Shown here piece by piece: positions 37,922-46,114 of a DNA stretch of 64,000 nucleotides. This DNA is from JAUIAI01 sp041396685 (GTDB lineage: Bacteria; Pseudomonadota; Gammaproteobacteria; Burkholderiales; Burkholderiaceae_E), in assembly GCA_041396685.1 (NCBI GenBank), contig JAWKYD010000025.1, forward strand, positions 9,728 to 73,727. The letters are read 5' to 3'. A program made the translations under genes and the position numbers. The notes under the pieces are model-generated. The model was not told where the DNA came from, made no database searches, and saw nothing but the letters and a program-made list of their open reading frames with translations. Within the stretch, counting starts at the first letter, position 1. Every line of letters starts with the position of its first letter.

Positions 37922-39574
37922 ATGGAAGTCGAACGCGAATCGATGGAATTCGACGTGGTCGTCGTGGGCGGCGGCCCGGCCGGCCTGTCGGCGGCCATCC
38001 GCCTCAAGCAGTTGGCGGCCGAACGCGATCACGAGATCAACGTCTGCGTGATCGAGAAAGGCTCCGAGATCGGCGCGCACATCCTCTCGGGCGCGGTCAT
38101 GGACCCCATCGCCATCAATGAGCTGTTGCCGGACTGGAAGACCCAGGGCGCGCCGTTGAACACGCCGGTCACCGAGGACCGCTTCCTGTTTCTCACCGAG
38201 CGCGGGGCGCGCCAGACGCCCGATTGGATGCTACCGGCCTGCTTCAAGAATCACGGCAACTACGTGGTCAGCCTGGGCAATGTGGTGCGCTGGCTGGGTG
38301 AACAGGCCGAGGCCATGGGTGTCGAGATCTACCCCGGCTTCGCTGCCGCCGAGATCCTGTTCAACGACGACGGCTCGGTGCGTGGCGTGGCCACCGGCAA
38401 CATGGGCGTGGGCCGTGACGGCGAGCCCACCGATGCCTTTCAGCCCGGCATCGAACTGCTGGCCCGCTACACCTTGTTCGCCGAGGGTTCGCGCGGGCAC
38501 CTGGGCAAACAACTGATCGCCCGCTACGACCTGGCCAAGGGCCGTGATCCTCAAAGCTACGGCATCGGCCTGAAAGAGCTCTGGGAGATCGACCCGGCCA
38601 AGCACAAACCCGGTCTGGTCGTGCACACGGCCGGCTGGCCGCTCGACGCCAACACCTACGGCGGCTCATTTCTCTACCACCTCGAGAACAACCAGGTCGC
38701 GGTCGGCTACGTGGTCGGCCTGAACTACGCCAACCCGTATCTGTCGCCGTTCGAGGAATTCCAACGCTACAAGACGCACCCGTCGATCCGCACGTTCTTC
38801 GAAGGCGGCAAGCGCATCTCCTACGGCGCGCGCGCCATCACGGCCGGCGGCATCAACAGTCTGCCCCGCACGGTGTTTCCCGGCGGCGCCCTCATCGGCT
38901 GTGACGCCGGCTACCTGAATGCCTCACGCATCAAGGGCAGCCATGCCGCCATCAAGACCGGCGCGTTGGCGGCCGAGGCTGCGTTCGACGCCGTCGTTGC
39001 CGATCGCCGGCACGACGAACTGAGCGCCTATCCGCAGGCCTTCGAGCGATCCTGGCTGCACGACGAGCTGCATCGGGCCCGCAACTTCAAGCCCATGATG
39101 AGCAAAGGGCTCTACGTGGGCACCCTGCTCGTCGGCATCGACCAGGTGGTGTTCAAGGGCAAGGCGCCGTTCACGATGCACGGCAGCAAACCCGACAACG
39201 AATACCTGCGTCCGGCGACCGAGTTCCAGCCCATTCAATATCCGAAGCCCGACGGCAAGCTCACCTTCGACAAGCTCTCGTCGGTGTTCATCTCGAACAC
39301 CAATCACGAGGAAAACCAGCCGGTGCACCTGACGCTCAAGCGCGACGACGTACCGGTGGCGATCAACCTTGCCAAGTACGCGGGCCCCGAGCAGCGCTAT
39401 TGCCCGGCTGGTGTCTACGAGTTCGTCAAGGACGACGAGAGCGGTGCCGACAGGCTGCAGATCAATGCGCAGAACTGCGTGCACTGCAAGACCTGCGACA
39501 TCAAGGATCCAACCCAGAACATCGTCTGGGTCGTGCCCGAGGGCGGCGGCGGGCCGAACTATCCCAACATGTGA
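37922..39574 (+). CDS. Electron transfer flavoprotein-ubiquinone oxidoreductase
   Basis: ETF-QO, 550 aa, passes electrons from reduced ETF, fed by acyl-CoA dehydrogenases, into the quinone pool at the inner membrane. It has an FAD motif (VVVVGGGPAGLSAAI), the long quinone-binding middle, and a C-terminal 4Fe-4S ferredoxin-like domain with NCVHCKTCDIKDP. Length is that of the family. Its presence agrees with use of fatty or branched-chain acids. A short hairpin follows the stop. Confidence 0.96.
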   Translation: MEVERESMEFDVVVVGGGPAGLSAAIRLKQLAAERDHEINVCVIEKGSEIGAHILSGAVMDPIAINELLPDWKTQGAPLNTPVTEDRFLFLTERGARQTPDWMLPACFKNHGNYVVSLGNVVRWLGEQAEAMGVEIYPGFAAAEILFNDDGSVRGVATGNMGVGRDGEPTDAFQPGIELLARYTLFAEGSRGHLGKQLIARYDLAKGRDPQSYGIGLKELWEIDPAKHKPGLVVHTAGWPLDANTYGGSFLYHLENNQVAVGYVVGLNYANPYLSPFEEFQRYKTHPSIRTFFEGGKRISYGARAITAGGINSLPRTVFPGGALIGCDAGYLNASRIKGSHAAIKTGALAAEAAFDAVVADRRHDELSAYPQAFERSWLHDELHRARNFKPMMSKGLYVGTLLVGIDQVVFKGKAPFTMHGSKPDNEYLRPATEFQPIQYPKPDGKLTFDKLSSVFISNTNHEENQPVHLTLKRDDVPVAINLAKYAGPEQRYCPAGVYEFVKDDESGADRLQINAQNCVHCKTCDIKDPTQNIVWVVPEGGGGPNYPNM

Positions 39575-39580
39575 GCGACA

Positions 39581-39599
39581 CGCCAGCCGGACGCTGGCG
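39581..39599. terminator. Short hairpin after the ETF-QO gene
   Basis: A 7-base perfect inverted repeat, CGCCAGC and GCTGGCG, with a 5-base loop, lying just after the ETF-QO stop and before the convergent FAD-oxidoreductase stop. No T-run follows, so terminator activity is a guess. Confidence 0.35.
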
Positions 39600-39665
39600 G
39601 CGCCGCTTGCGCCCCACGGACCCACGCGGGCCGGTGTCGGAACGCGGCGCGGGCAGCGGCCGCGC

Positions 39666-41060
39666 TCAGACGAGCGCTCCTTGCTCGACGAGCGTGCCGC
39701 GTAGGTCCGCAATCGACAACTGGCGCAGATCGACGGGACGATCACCCTGCCCGACTGCCATGGCCGCGGCGGTTCCCGCCGCCTGTCCGACCGCCATGCA
39801 GGTTCCCATCACACGCACGGAGGCCTGACCTTCGCGCGTCGTCGACAGGCAGCGACCGGCGACCAGGAGATTGTCGAAGCCGCGCGGAAGCAGGCATCCG
39901 AAGGGAATGCCGAAATAGCCGCCTTCGTTGACGATCTTCCAGCGAACGCCCCGCCCCGGCACCCAGACGTCGATCGGATGGCCGCCGCGCGCGATTGCCT
40001 CCGGGCTCTTGCGCGCCAAGGTGATGTGTTCGCCGTCGAGCACGTGGTCGCCCACGATCCGTCGCCCCTCGCGGATACCGACCCGCGGCGCCAGTCCAGA
40101 GAACATAGCATTCTCGAAACCAGGCACCCGTCGAGAGAGAAATCGCGCGCAGATCATCACTTGCTTGAGCAGCGCGCCGTAGCTGCTGCTCAACGCGCGC
40201 GTGTCGGTGGGATCGACATTGGTGATCTTGGTGGAGTTGATGCTGACCTCGCGCCGTTCCATGGACAGCGGCGCGATCGCTACGATCGAGGTCTCGTAGA
40301 GCTCGCCCGAATCGATGGCCTGGGTCAGCAATGGTCCGGTGCCGCTCAGGGCGAGCTTGGGCAAACCTTGCTCGACGAGCCCGCGAATCGCCTCCTCGCG
40401 GCCGGGCGCGATCGAGGTGAAGGCTTCTTCGGAAATCGCGAAATTCTCCGGGTGTTCTCGCATGAACGCGAGCAGACGCGGCGTGTCGACCCCGATCATG
40501 CGAAACACCAGGGTGAGCGACTGGAACGCGCCGGCGCCATCGCCCGCCTGGACCGCACCGCCGGCGGCGTTGACGATTTCGGCGTCGCCGGTGCAGTCGA
40601 TGAACACCTTGGCACGGACCAGACAACGGCCGAGCTTGTTGTGCACGACCACGCCGGCGAGGCGTCGGTCTTCCAGGACCACCTCGGTGGCCATCGTATA
40701 GAGCCTGACCTCGATGCCCGCACGCTCGACCAGATTGGCCACGGCGACCTTCATGTACTCGGGATCGAAGGAGACGAAGTGCAGCGGCCGGAAGTCGCGC
40801 GTGTCGGCAACGAAGCCGCCCAGGTCGCGACATTCCTCGAGCAACTCGTCGGCAATGCCGGCGACCAGCTTCTCACCGTTGGAGGCGCGCATGCCCAGGA
40901 TGTTGATGCCGCTGAGAAGCTCACCACCAAGGGTCGTCCCGGCATCGACGAGCAGCGTGCGCGCGCCGTTGCGTGCCGCGCAGATTGCCGCGACGACACC
41001 GCTCGCGCCGGCACCCACGACGACGACGTCGAAGCTCTCTTCCCGCAGAACCTGGGTCAT
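39666..41060 (-). CDS. FAD-dependent oxidoreductase (FAD_oxidored family) of the ABC importer operon
   Basis: A 464-aa flavoprotein with an N-terminal dinucleotide motif VVVVGAGASGVVAAICAARNG, VFIDCTGDAEIV in the middle and a late VAGRCLSTTREGQASVR, typical of the FAD_oxidored group often annotated as FAD-dependent dehydrogenases. It is the last gene of the importer operon, and its start overlaps the ATPase stop (ATGA). It probably oxidises or otherwise processes the imported compound. The substrate is not recognisable. The start MTQVLREES is fixed by the overlap. Confidence 0.78.
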   Translation of the reverse strand: MTQVLREESFDVVVVGAGASGVVAAICAARNGARTLLVDAGTTLGGELLSGINILGMRASNGEKLVAGIADELLEECRDLGGFVADTRDFRPLHFVSFDPEYMKVAVANLVERAGIEVRLYTMATEVVLEDRRLAGVVVHNKLGRCLVRAKVFIDCTGDAEIVNAAGGAVQAGDGAGAFQSLTLVFRMIGVDTPRLLAFMREHPENFAISEEAFTSIAPGREEAIRGLVEQGLPKLALSGTGPLLTQAIDSGELYETSIVAIAPLSMERREVSINSTKITNVDPTDTRALSSSYGALLKQVMICARFLSRRVPGFENAMFSGLAPRVGIREGRRIVGDHVLDGEHITLARKSPEAIARGGHPIDVWVPGRGVRWKIVNEGGYFGIPFGCLLPRGFDNLLVAGRCLSTTREGQASVRVMGTCMAVGQAAGTAAAMAVGQGDRPVDLRQLSIADLRGTLVEQGALV

Positions 41061-42196
41061 GTCTGTTCTCCTGCGAACGCGCAGTTGAGCGCGCGCCCGG
41101 ATTGCTTGTCGAAAAGCCTGAGGCGCGTACGTTCGAGCACCAGCGGCAGGTTCTCGCCCCGTCGGACGGGCAACATGGCGTCCGTGCGGCACTGCACCTC
41201 CTGACCGCCCGCCAGCGTGACGATCAGGATCTTGTCGGGGCCTGATAGCTCGATCTGCTCGACCCGACCGACGACATCGGCCGATTCGCCCTCACGGGCC
41301 GGGCGGATGCCCTCGGCACGCACGCCCAGGGTCACGCTCAGGTCGGCATCGGCGCCGGCATCCAGCGCCGACAATGCCAGGCGCACACCAGGTGCCGCGA
41401 TCGCCAGACGTCCGTTCGCGGAGTCCAGCACGGCATCGAGAAAGTTCATACCCCGCTCACCGACGAAGTTGGCCACGAAGGTATTGACCGGTCGGTCGTA
41501 GATCGCTTCTGGCGGGCCGACCTGTTGCAGCCTGCCGTGACTGAATACTGCGACCCGATCGGACAGACCGAGCGCCTCGCTCTGATCGTGCGTGACGTAG
41601 ATCGTGGTCGCGCCGACGCGCTCGTGGAGCGCCTTGATATCGCGACGCATCTGGATTCTGAGCCGCACGTCGAGATTGGACAGCGGCTCGTCGAGCAGCA
41701 GCACGGACGGATCACGGATCATCGCGCGCCCCAGCGCGACCCTTTGCTGCTGCCCGCCCGACAACTCCCTGGGGTAGCGATGCAGCAGATCCTGCAAGCC
41801 CAGGCCGGGCGCGATCCGCCCGATGGCCTGCGCGATCTCGGCATCGGGTTTGCGTCTCTGGCGGACCTTGAGCGGGAAAGCGAGGTTCTCGCGCACCGTC
41901 ATGTGCGGGTACAGCGCGTAGCTCTGGAAGACCATCGCGATGTTGCGCTTGTCGGGGGAGAGTTCGTTGACCACCCGATCGTCGATACGGATCTCGCCGC
42001 TATCGGCGCCGATCAGTCCGGCCAGGAGATTGAGAGTCGTGCTCTTGCCCGACCCCGAAGGTCCGAGCAGCGATACGAATTCGCCCGCCCGGATATCGAG
42101 GTCGAGACCGTCCAGAGCCACGAGAGCGCCGTAGCGCTTGCAGACCCCTCGAAACGAAACCTTCGGTGTCGCCACCGCTGTCTGGCCCATCGTCAT
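41057..42196 (-). CDS. ABC importer ATPase, MalK/UgpC type
   Basis: A 379-aa ATPase of carbohydrate importers. Walker A GPSGSGKST, signature LSGGQQQRVALGRA and Walker B VLLLDEPLSNLD are present, and a C-terminal TOBE/OB regulatory domain (about residues 245-379) follows, as in MalK and UgpC. It energises uptake by the two adjacent permeases. ATG 42196 overlaps the permease stop by four bases. The C-terminal part could sense sugar or regulator, but this is unknown. Confidence 0.92.
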   Translation of the reverse strand: MTMGQTAVATPKVSFRGVCKRYGALVALDGLDLDIRAGEFVSLLGPSGSGKSTTLNLLAGLIGADSGEIRIDDRVVNELSPDKRNIAMVFQSYALYPHMTVRENLAFPLKVRQRRKPDAEIAQAIGRIAPGLGLQDLLHRYPRELSGGQQQRVALGRAMIRDPSVLLLDEPLSNLDVRLRIQMRRDIKALHERVGATTIYVTHDQSEALGLSDRVAVFSHGRLQQVGPPEAIYDRPVNTFVANFVGERGMNFLDAVLDSANGRLAIAAPGVRLALSALDAGADADLSVTLGVRAEGIRPAREGESADVVGRVEQIELSGPDKILIVTLAGGQEVQCRTDAMLPVRRGENLPLVLERTRLRLFDKQSGRALNCAFAGEQT

Positions 42197-43017
42197 CCCT
42201 TGACGCCGCCGCTGGTCATGCCCGTGACGAAATGGCGTTGGAAGCGCACGAACACGATGATGATCGGAATGATCGAGACCATCGAAGCGGCCAGCAACGG
42301 CCCCCAGTCGCGCCCGAAGAAACCGAGGAAGTTGTAGACCGCGACCGGCAACGTACGCGTGGCGGGCGAGCTGTTCATGACCACGGCGACGACGAAGTCG
42401 TTCCAGGCGAAGGTCAGCACGAAGAGCCCGGCCGCGACCAGGGCCGGCCTGCACAAGGGCGCGACGATCTTCCAGAGCACGGCCAGGCGCGAATAGCCGT
42501 CGACGGTGGCCGCCTGCTCGAGTTCGACAGGCAGGGATTCGATGAAGCCCATCAACAGCCACACCACGATGGGGATCTGGTAAGCGGAATAGAGCAGCAC
42601 CAGGCCGGTCAGGCTGTCGGAGAGCCGGATCGTCGTCATCAACGTGAATGTCGGCACCAGCAGCGACGCGATCGGAATGCTCATCACGGCGACCAGCATG
42701 ACCAGGATCGCCGTCCGCCCGGCGAAGCGCGCGCGCGCCATCGCATAGGCCGCGACCAACCCGAGCGTCAGGCACATGGCCAGCGCCCCCGCCGACACGA
42801 TGACCGAGTTGAGCATGAAGTGCTGGGCGCCCTCGTCCAGCAGGCGCTCGTAGTGCTCGAGCGTCGGCTGCGACGAAAACAGCTCGGGCGGGAAACGCAG
42901 AATCTCACGCTTGGGTTTGAACGACGTGAGCAGCCCCCAGAGAATGGGGAACAAAGCCGCCAACGCGATGACGGCCGACACCAATACACCCAACGCCCGT
43001 CGCACGATCGGCTTCAT
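42193..43017 (-). CDS. ABC importer permease, MalG type
   Basis: A 274-aa inner-membrane permease with six helices and the ATPase-coupling EAA loop ELEQAATVDGYSRLAVLWKIVAPLCRP. The order with its partner, ATPase and binding protein matches the carbohydrate uptake transporter-1 family (MalFG/UgpAE). It overlaps both neighbours by four bases, a sign of strict translational coupling. Confidence 0.92.
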   Translation of the reverse strand: MKPIVRRALGVLVSAVIALAALFPILWGLLTSFKPKREILRFPPELFSSQPTLEHYERLLDEGAQHFMLNSVIVSAGALAMCLTLGLVAAYAMARARFAGRTAILVMLVAVMSIPIASLLVPTFTLMTTIRLSDSLTGLVLLYSAYQIPIVVWLLMGFIESLPVELEQAATVDGYSRLAVLWKIVAPLCRPALVAAGLFVLTFAWNDFVVAVVMNSSPATRTLPVAVYNFLGFFGRDWGPLLAASMVSIIPIIIVFVRFQRHFVTGMTSGGVKG

Positions 43018-43898
43018 GTCGCGGCCGCCCTGCGCTGGCGAAACAGCAGCATCAAGCCCACGACCAGTATCACGTTGACGAGCAACACGAGAAGCGCCAC
43101 CGCGTTGGCCTTGCCGATCACATAGTCTTCGAAACCGCGCCGGTACATCCAGAGTACGACCGTTTCGGTCGCGCCGCCCGGCCCACCGCCGGTCAGAATG
43201 AGCGGAAAGGTGAGCACGTTCATGTAGAACAGCGTGAGCCGCACGAGCGTGATCAGGATCGGCACCCGCATCAGCGGAATCACGATGTGCCGAAAGGCAT
43301 AGAAATAAGAGGCGCCATCGACCCTGGCCGCCTGCAGCAAGCTGGGCGCAATGCTCTTCAGCCCGGCCAGCAGCAGGATCATCGCGAATGCCGAGTCGCG
43401 CCAGATGGCATTGGCCACCAGCGCGGCCATGGCCGATCGCGGCTCGGCCAGAATGCTGAACGGCGTGATCTGCAGCGCCCGGAATGCGAGCGTTGCGAGG
43501 CCTGCATCTTCCGAGAACACCCAGCGCAACAGCAGCGAGCCCACCAGCATGGAGATGAAATACGGAATCAGCACCACCGAGCGCATCAGGACGTTGTGCC
43601 GGTTGTCCCGCTCGAACATCATCGCCAATCCGAATCCGACGAAGAAAGTCAGCGCGGTGGCGAACACCGTAAACACGGTGGTCACGGCGACCGCGCTCAG
43701 GAATTCCGGATTTCCAAGCGCCCAGCGGTAGTTGCTCAGCCCGACCCAGCCGCCCGGCCGGAAGTAGTCGTAATCCTGGAAGCTCACCACCGCGGCCAGC
43801 ACCAGTGGCGTAAAGACGAACCCCACCTCCAACAGAAGAAGCGGGGTCAGGTATGCCCAGGGAAAGAGCTTTGGGGATCTGATCGAGGCGTTCGTCAT
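43014..43898 (-). CDS. ABC importer permease, MalF type
   Basis: A 294-aa inner-membrane permease; six helices and the coupling loop LLQAARVDGASYFYAFRHIVIPLMR. It pairs with the MalG-type permease to form the channel. The ATG at 43898 is chosen; a GTG sits directly before it. It lies 57 bases downstream of the binding-protein gene, the usual place where expression of the more abundant binding protein is set apart. Confidence 0.92.
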   Translation of the reverse strand: MTNASIRSPKLFPWAYLTPLLLLEVGFVFTPLVLAAVVSFQDYDYFRPGGWVGLSNYRWALGNPEFLSAVAVTTVFTVFATALTFFVGFGLAMMFERDNRHNVLMRSVVLIPYFISMLVGSLLLRWVFSEDAGLATLAFRALQITPFSILAEPRSAMAALVANAIWRDSAFAMILLLAGLKSIAPSLLQAARVDGASYFYAFRHIVIPLMRVPILITLVRLTLFYMNVLTFPLILTGGGPGGATETVVLWMYRRGFEDYVIGKANAVALLVLLVNVILVVGLMLLFRQRRAAAT

Positions 43899-43955
43899 CA
43901 CATCACGGCGTCGAGCGTCGCGACCGACGCCGCGCCGCTCGATGAGCCGCCGGAA

Positions 43956-45224
43956 CTACTTGCGTGCCGCCGCCTTCGCCTGTGCATCGGCGAGTGCCTG
44001 CTCGACCGACGCGCGCCCGGTGAGCACAGCCTGCGTCGCCTCGTTTAGATCGGCGTAGACGCGGTCGGCCCGGCACTCGGCCGGCAGATCGGCAGTGGCC
44101 GCCGAAATCGCCTTGCCGATCTGGCGCACCAGGTCGTATTGCGGCGCCGCCAACTCGGCCGAGTTCAGTACGCTGGCGCGCAGTGGCGGTTGTTGGCCGG
44201 TGAGCGCCCAGGCGCGTGATCCGTCCTGACCGACCAGATAGTTCACGAAGTCCGCCGCCGCGGCGCGGTTGGGCGACTGGTCCCAGACAGAGATGTACCA
44301 GGAGTTCGCGACGGCGGGGCCGGCCCTGTCGGCGGAAACGCCCGGCAACGGGCCGATGCCCAGGCCCGCCGCGTCCCAGGAGGCCTTGCCTGCCACCTGA
44401 CCTGCGCGCGTCGATGCGTTCAGGATGGCGGCCGCGCGCCCGGCCAGGAACAGATCCCACGAGTCATCGAGATTGCGGCTGATGTCTTCGCGCGACGCCA
44501 GCTTGGCATCGTTGAACAAGGAGGCCTGGAAGCGCAGGGCCGCGGCGGCAGCGTCGGTGGCCAGTTGCGGTTTGCACTGGTCGTCGAAGATGCGCCCCTG
44601 TTGGTCGAGCAGACGGGTCAGAAACGGTGTCTGCGTGGTGCGATCCGGGCTCAGCGGAATGGTCATCGGCGTGACCGTATCGGTGCCGACCGCCTTCATC
44701 GCCGCCACGAAACCATCCCAGGTCTTCAGATCGGCTGCGCTCTTGCCCGCGCCCTCGAGCAGATCCTTACGGTAGTACAACACCGTGGCGAACGGAAAGA
44801 CTGGTACACCCATCAGCTTGCCGTCGACGCGCGCCTTGTCCAGCAGGCCGTCATAGAGAAAATCCTTGGCGTCGGCGGCCGACCACTTCTTGACGATCAG
44901 CGCATCGAGATCCGCCGCCGCACCGGACTCGGCCAGAAGTCGAAGATTGTTGCCATGCGTGAACACGATGTCCGGCGCCTTGCCCAGGTTGGCGCCCAGC
45001 ACGAACTTCTTGGTGAGTTCGCTCCAGACCTGTGGCTCGACCTCGATCTTCACCGACGGATTGGCGGCTTGATACGTATCGATCAGTTGCTTGAGCGCGA
45101 CCTCCCGACCATTCTTGCCATTCGGATTCAGGAACGTCCAGAGCTTCAGTGTTTCCGCCGATGCGGCGTTGCCCAGCGCTGCCGTGAGCAACAACGCGCA
45201 CAACGCGATTGCTTTTGACTTCAT
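43956..45224 (-). CDS. Extracellular solute-binding protein, sugar type
   Basis: A 422-aa periplasmic binding protein of family 1 with a clear Sec signal (MKSKAIALCALLLTAALGNAASA, cut near residue 23). The mature start ETLKLWTFLNP and the long helical lobes fit carbohydrate-binding proteins (UgpB/MalE-like). It delivers the ligand to the adjacent importer. A strong AGGAGG site precedes the ATG. It is the first gene of the operon, 19 bases downstream of the operator palindromes. The ligand is not predictable by eye. Confidence 0.9.
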   Translation of the reverse strand: MKSKAIALCALLLTAALGNAASAETLKLWTFLNPNGKNGREVALKQLIDTYQAANPSVKIEVEPQVWSELTKKFVLGANLGKAPDIVFTHGNNLRLLAESGAAADLDALIVKKWSAADAKDFLYDGLLDKARVDGKLMGVPVFPFATVLYYRKDLLEGAGKSAADLKTWDGFVAAMKAVGTDTVTPMTIPLSPDRTTQTPFLTRLLDQQGRIFDDQCKPQLATDAAAAALRFQASLFNDAKLASREDISRNLDDSWDLFLAGRAAAILNASTRAGQVAGKASWDAAGLGIGPLPGVSADRAGPAVANSWYISVWDQSPNRAAAADFVNYLVGQDGSRAWALTGQQPPLRASVLNSAELAAPQYDLVRQIGKAISAATADLPAECRADRVYADLNEATQAVLTGRASVEQALADAQAKAAARK

Positions 45225-45243
45225 GTTGCCGCCTCCTCTATTC

Positions 45244-45277
45244 TGTGCGTTATGCGCACAAATGCGCGATATGCGCA
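45244..45277. promoter_or_regulatory. Two palindromic operator sites between importer operon and iclR-type gene
   Basis: Site 1 (45244-45260) is TGTGCGTTATGCGCACA, with 6-base arms and 5-base spacer. Site 2 (45263-45277) is TGCGCGATATGCGCA, with 5-base arms. ATGCGC recurs three times, spaced 9-10 bases, about one helical turn. The block sits in the divergent promoter gap, right before the binding-protein gene. It is the most likely binding place for the adjacent IclR-family regulator. Confidence 0.7.
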
Positions 45278-45345
45278 CGTAGTGTCATCGCTTCAGTGCC
45301 CCGACGTCAAGTGGGCATGCCATTCAAGAAGGAGCCGGGCCGTCG

Positions 45346-46098
45346 ATGTCCGAGGCATTCGCATCCACCTTCGCGCGCGGTCTTCGGTTGCTGGAGTCAT
45401 TCACGGCCGAAGCACCCCGCATGACACTGGCGCAGCTGGCCGAAGCCACCGGGCTGGACCGAGCCGTGGCCCGGCGCCTGGTGATGACGCTGGTGCAACT
45501 CGGCTATGCGCGCCAGGCGGGTCGAAGCTTCGAACTGACACCGCAGGTCCTGTCGCTCGGACATGCGTTCCTGGCGAGTCATGGCTGGGGAAGCCGCCTG
45601 AATCGCGACCTCGACGCCTTGTCAGTCGAATTGTCCGAAACGGTCTCGGTCTCGGTATGGTCGGGCAAGAAGGTGTTGACCATCGCGCGCTCGAATGCCG
45701 CCGGTAGACACATGATCCTGGGTACGCCCGATGGCGAGCTGCCGCTGCACGCATCCTCGGCCGCGCGGGTGCTGCTCTCGGCGCTGCCGGAAGACCAAGT
45801 CCGCGAGCTCTTACAGCGGACGGCGCGGCCCCGCTTCACGGAGCACACGCTGACCCGCATCGACGACATCATCGATTCGATCCGCCGCTGCCGCCGCGAC
45901 GGCCACCTGATCGCGCGCGAGGAACTCGAGCTCGGGCTGGTCGCCGCGTCGGTACCCCTGCACGATCAGCAGGCGACGCTCATCGGCACCCTCAACGTCA
46001 GCAGCCACGTCAGTCGGGTGGGCACCGACCAGTGGGCGCATACCGTGCTTCAGGCACTGAAGCGGACGGCGGCAACGCTTTCCGCCTCAGTGCCTTGA
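45346..46098 (+). CDS. IclR-family transcriptional regulator
   Basis: A 250-aa IclR regulator. The N-terminal winged helix-turn-helix (MTLAQLAEATGLDRAVARRLVMTLVQLGY, about 26-54) is followed by the GAF-like effector domain with RFTEHTL and REELELGLVAASVPL. The start follows GAAGGAG. It is divergent from the ABC importer operon with palindromes between, so it very likely controls that operon and itself in answer to the transported compound or a product. It resembles PcaR/PobR-type sequences, but no aromatic genes are nearby. Confidence 0.9.
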   Translation: MSEAFASTFARGLRLLESFTAEAPRMTLAQLAEATGLDRAVARRLVMTLVQLGYARQAGRSFELTPQVLSLGHAFLASHGWGSRLNRDLDALSVELSETVSVSVWSGKKVLTIARSNAAGRHMILGTPDGELPLHASSAARVLLSALPEDQVRELLQRTARPRFTEHTLTRIDDIIDSIRRCRRDGHLIAREELELGLVAASVPLHDQQATLIGTLNVSSHVSRVGTDQWAHTVLQALKRTAATLSASVP

Positions 46099-46114
46099 TC
46101 GCTGGCCCGTGATC

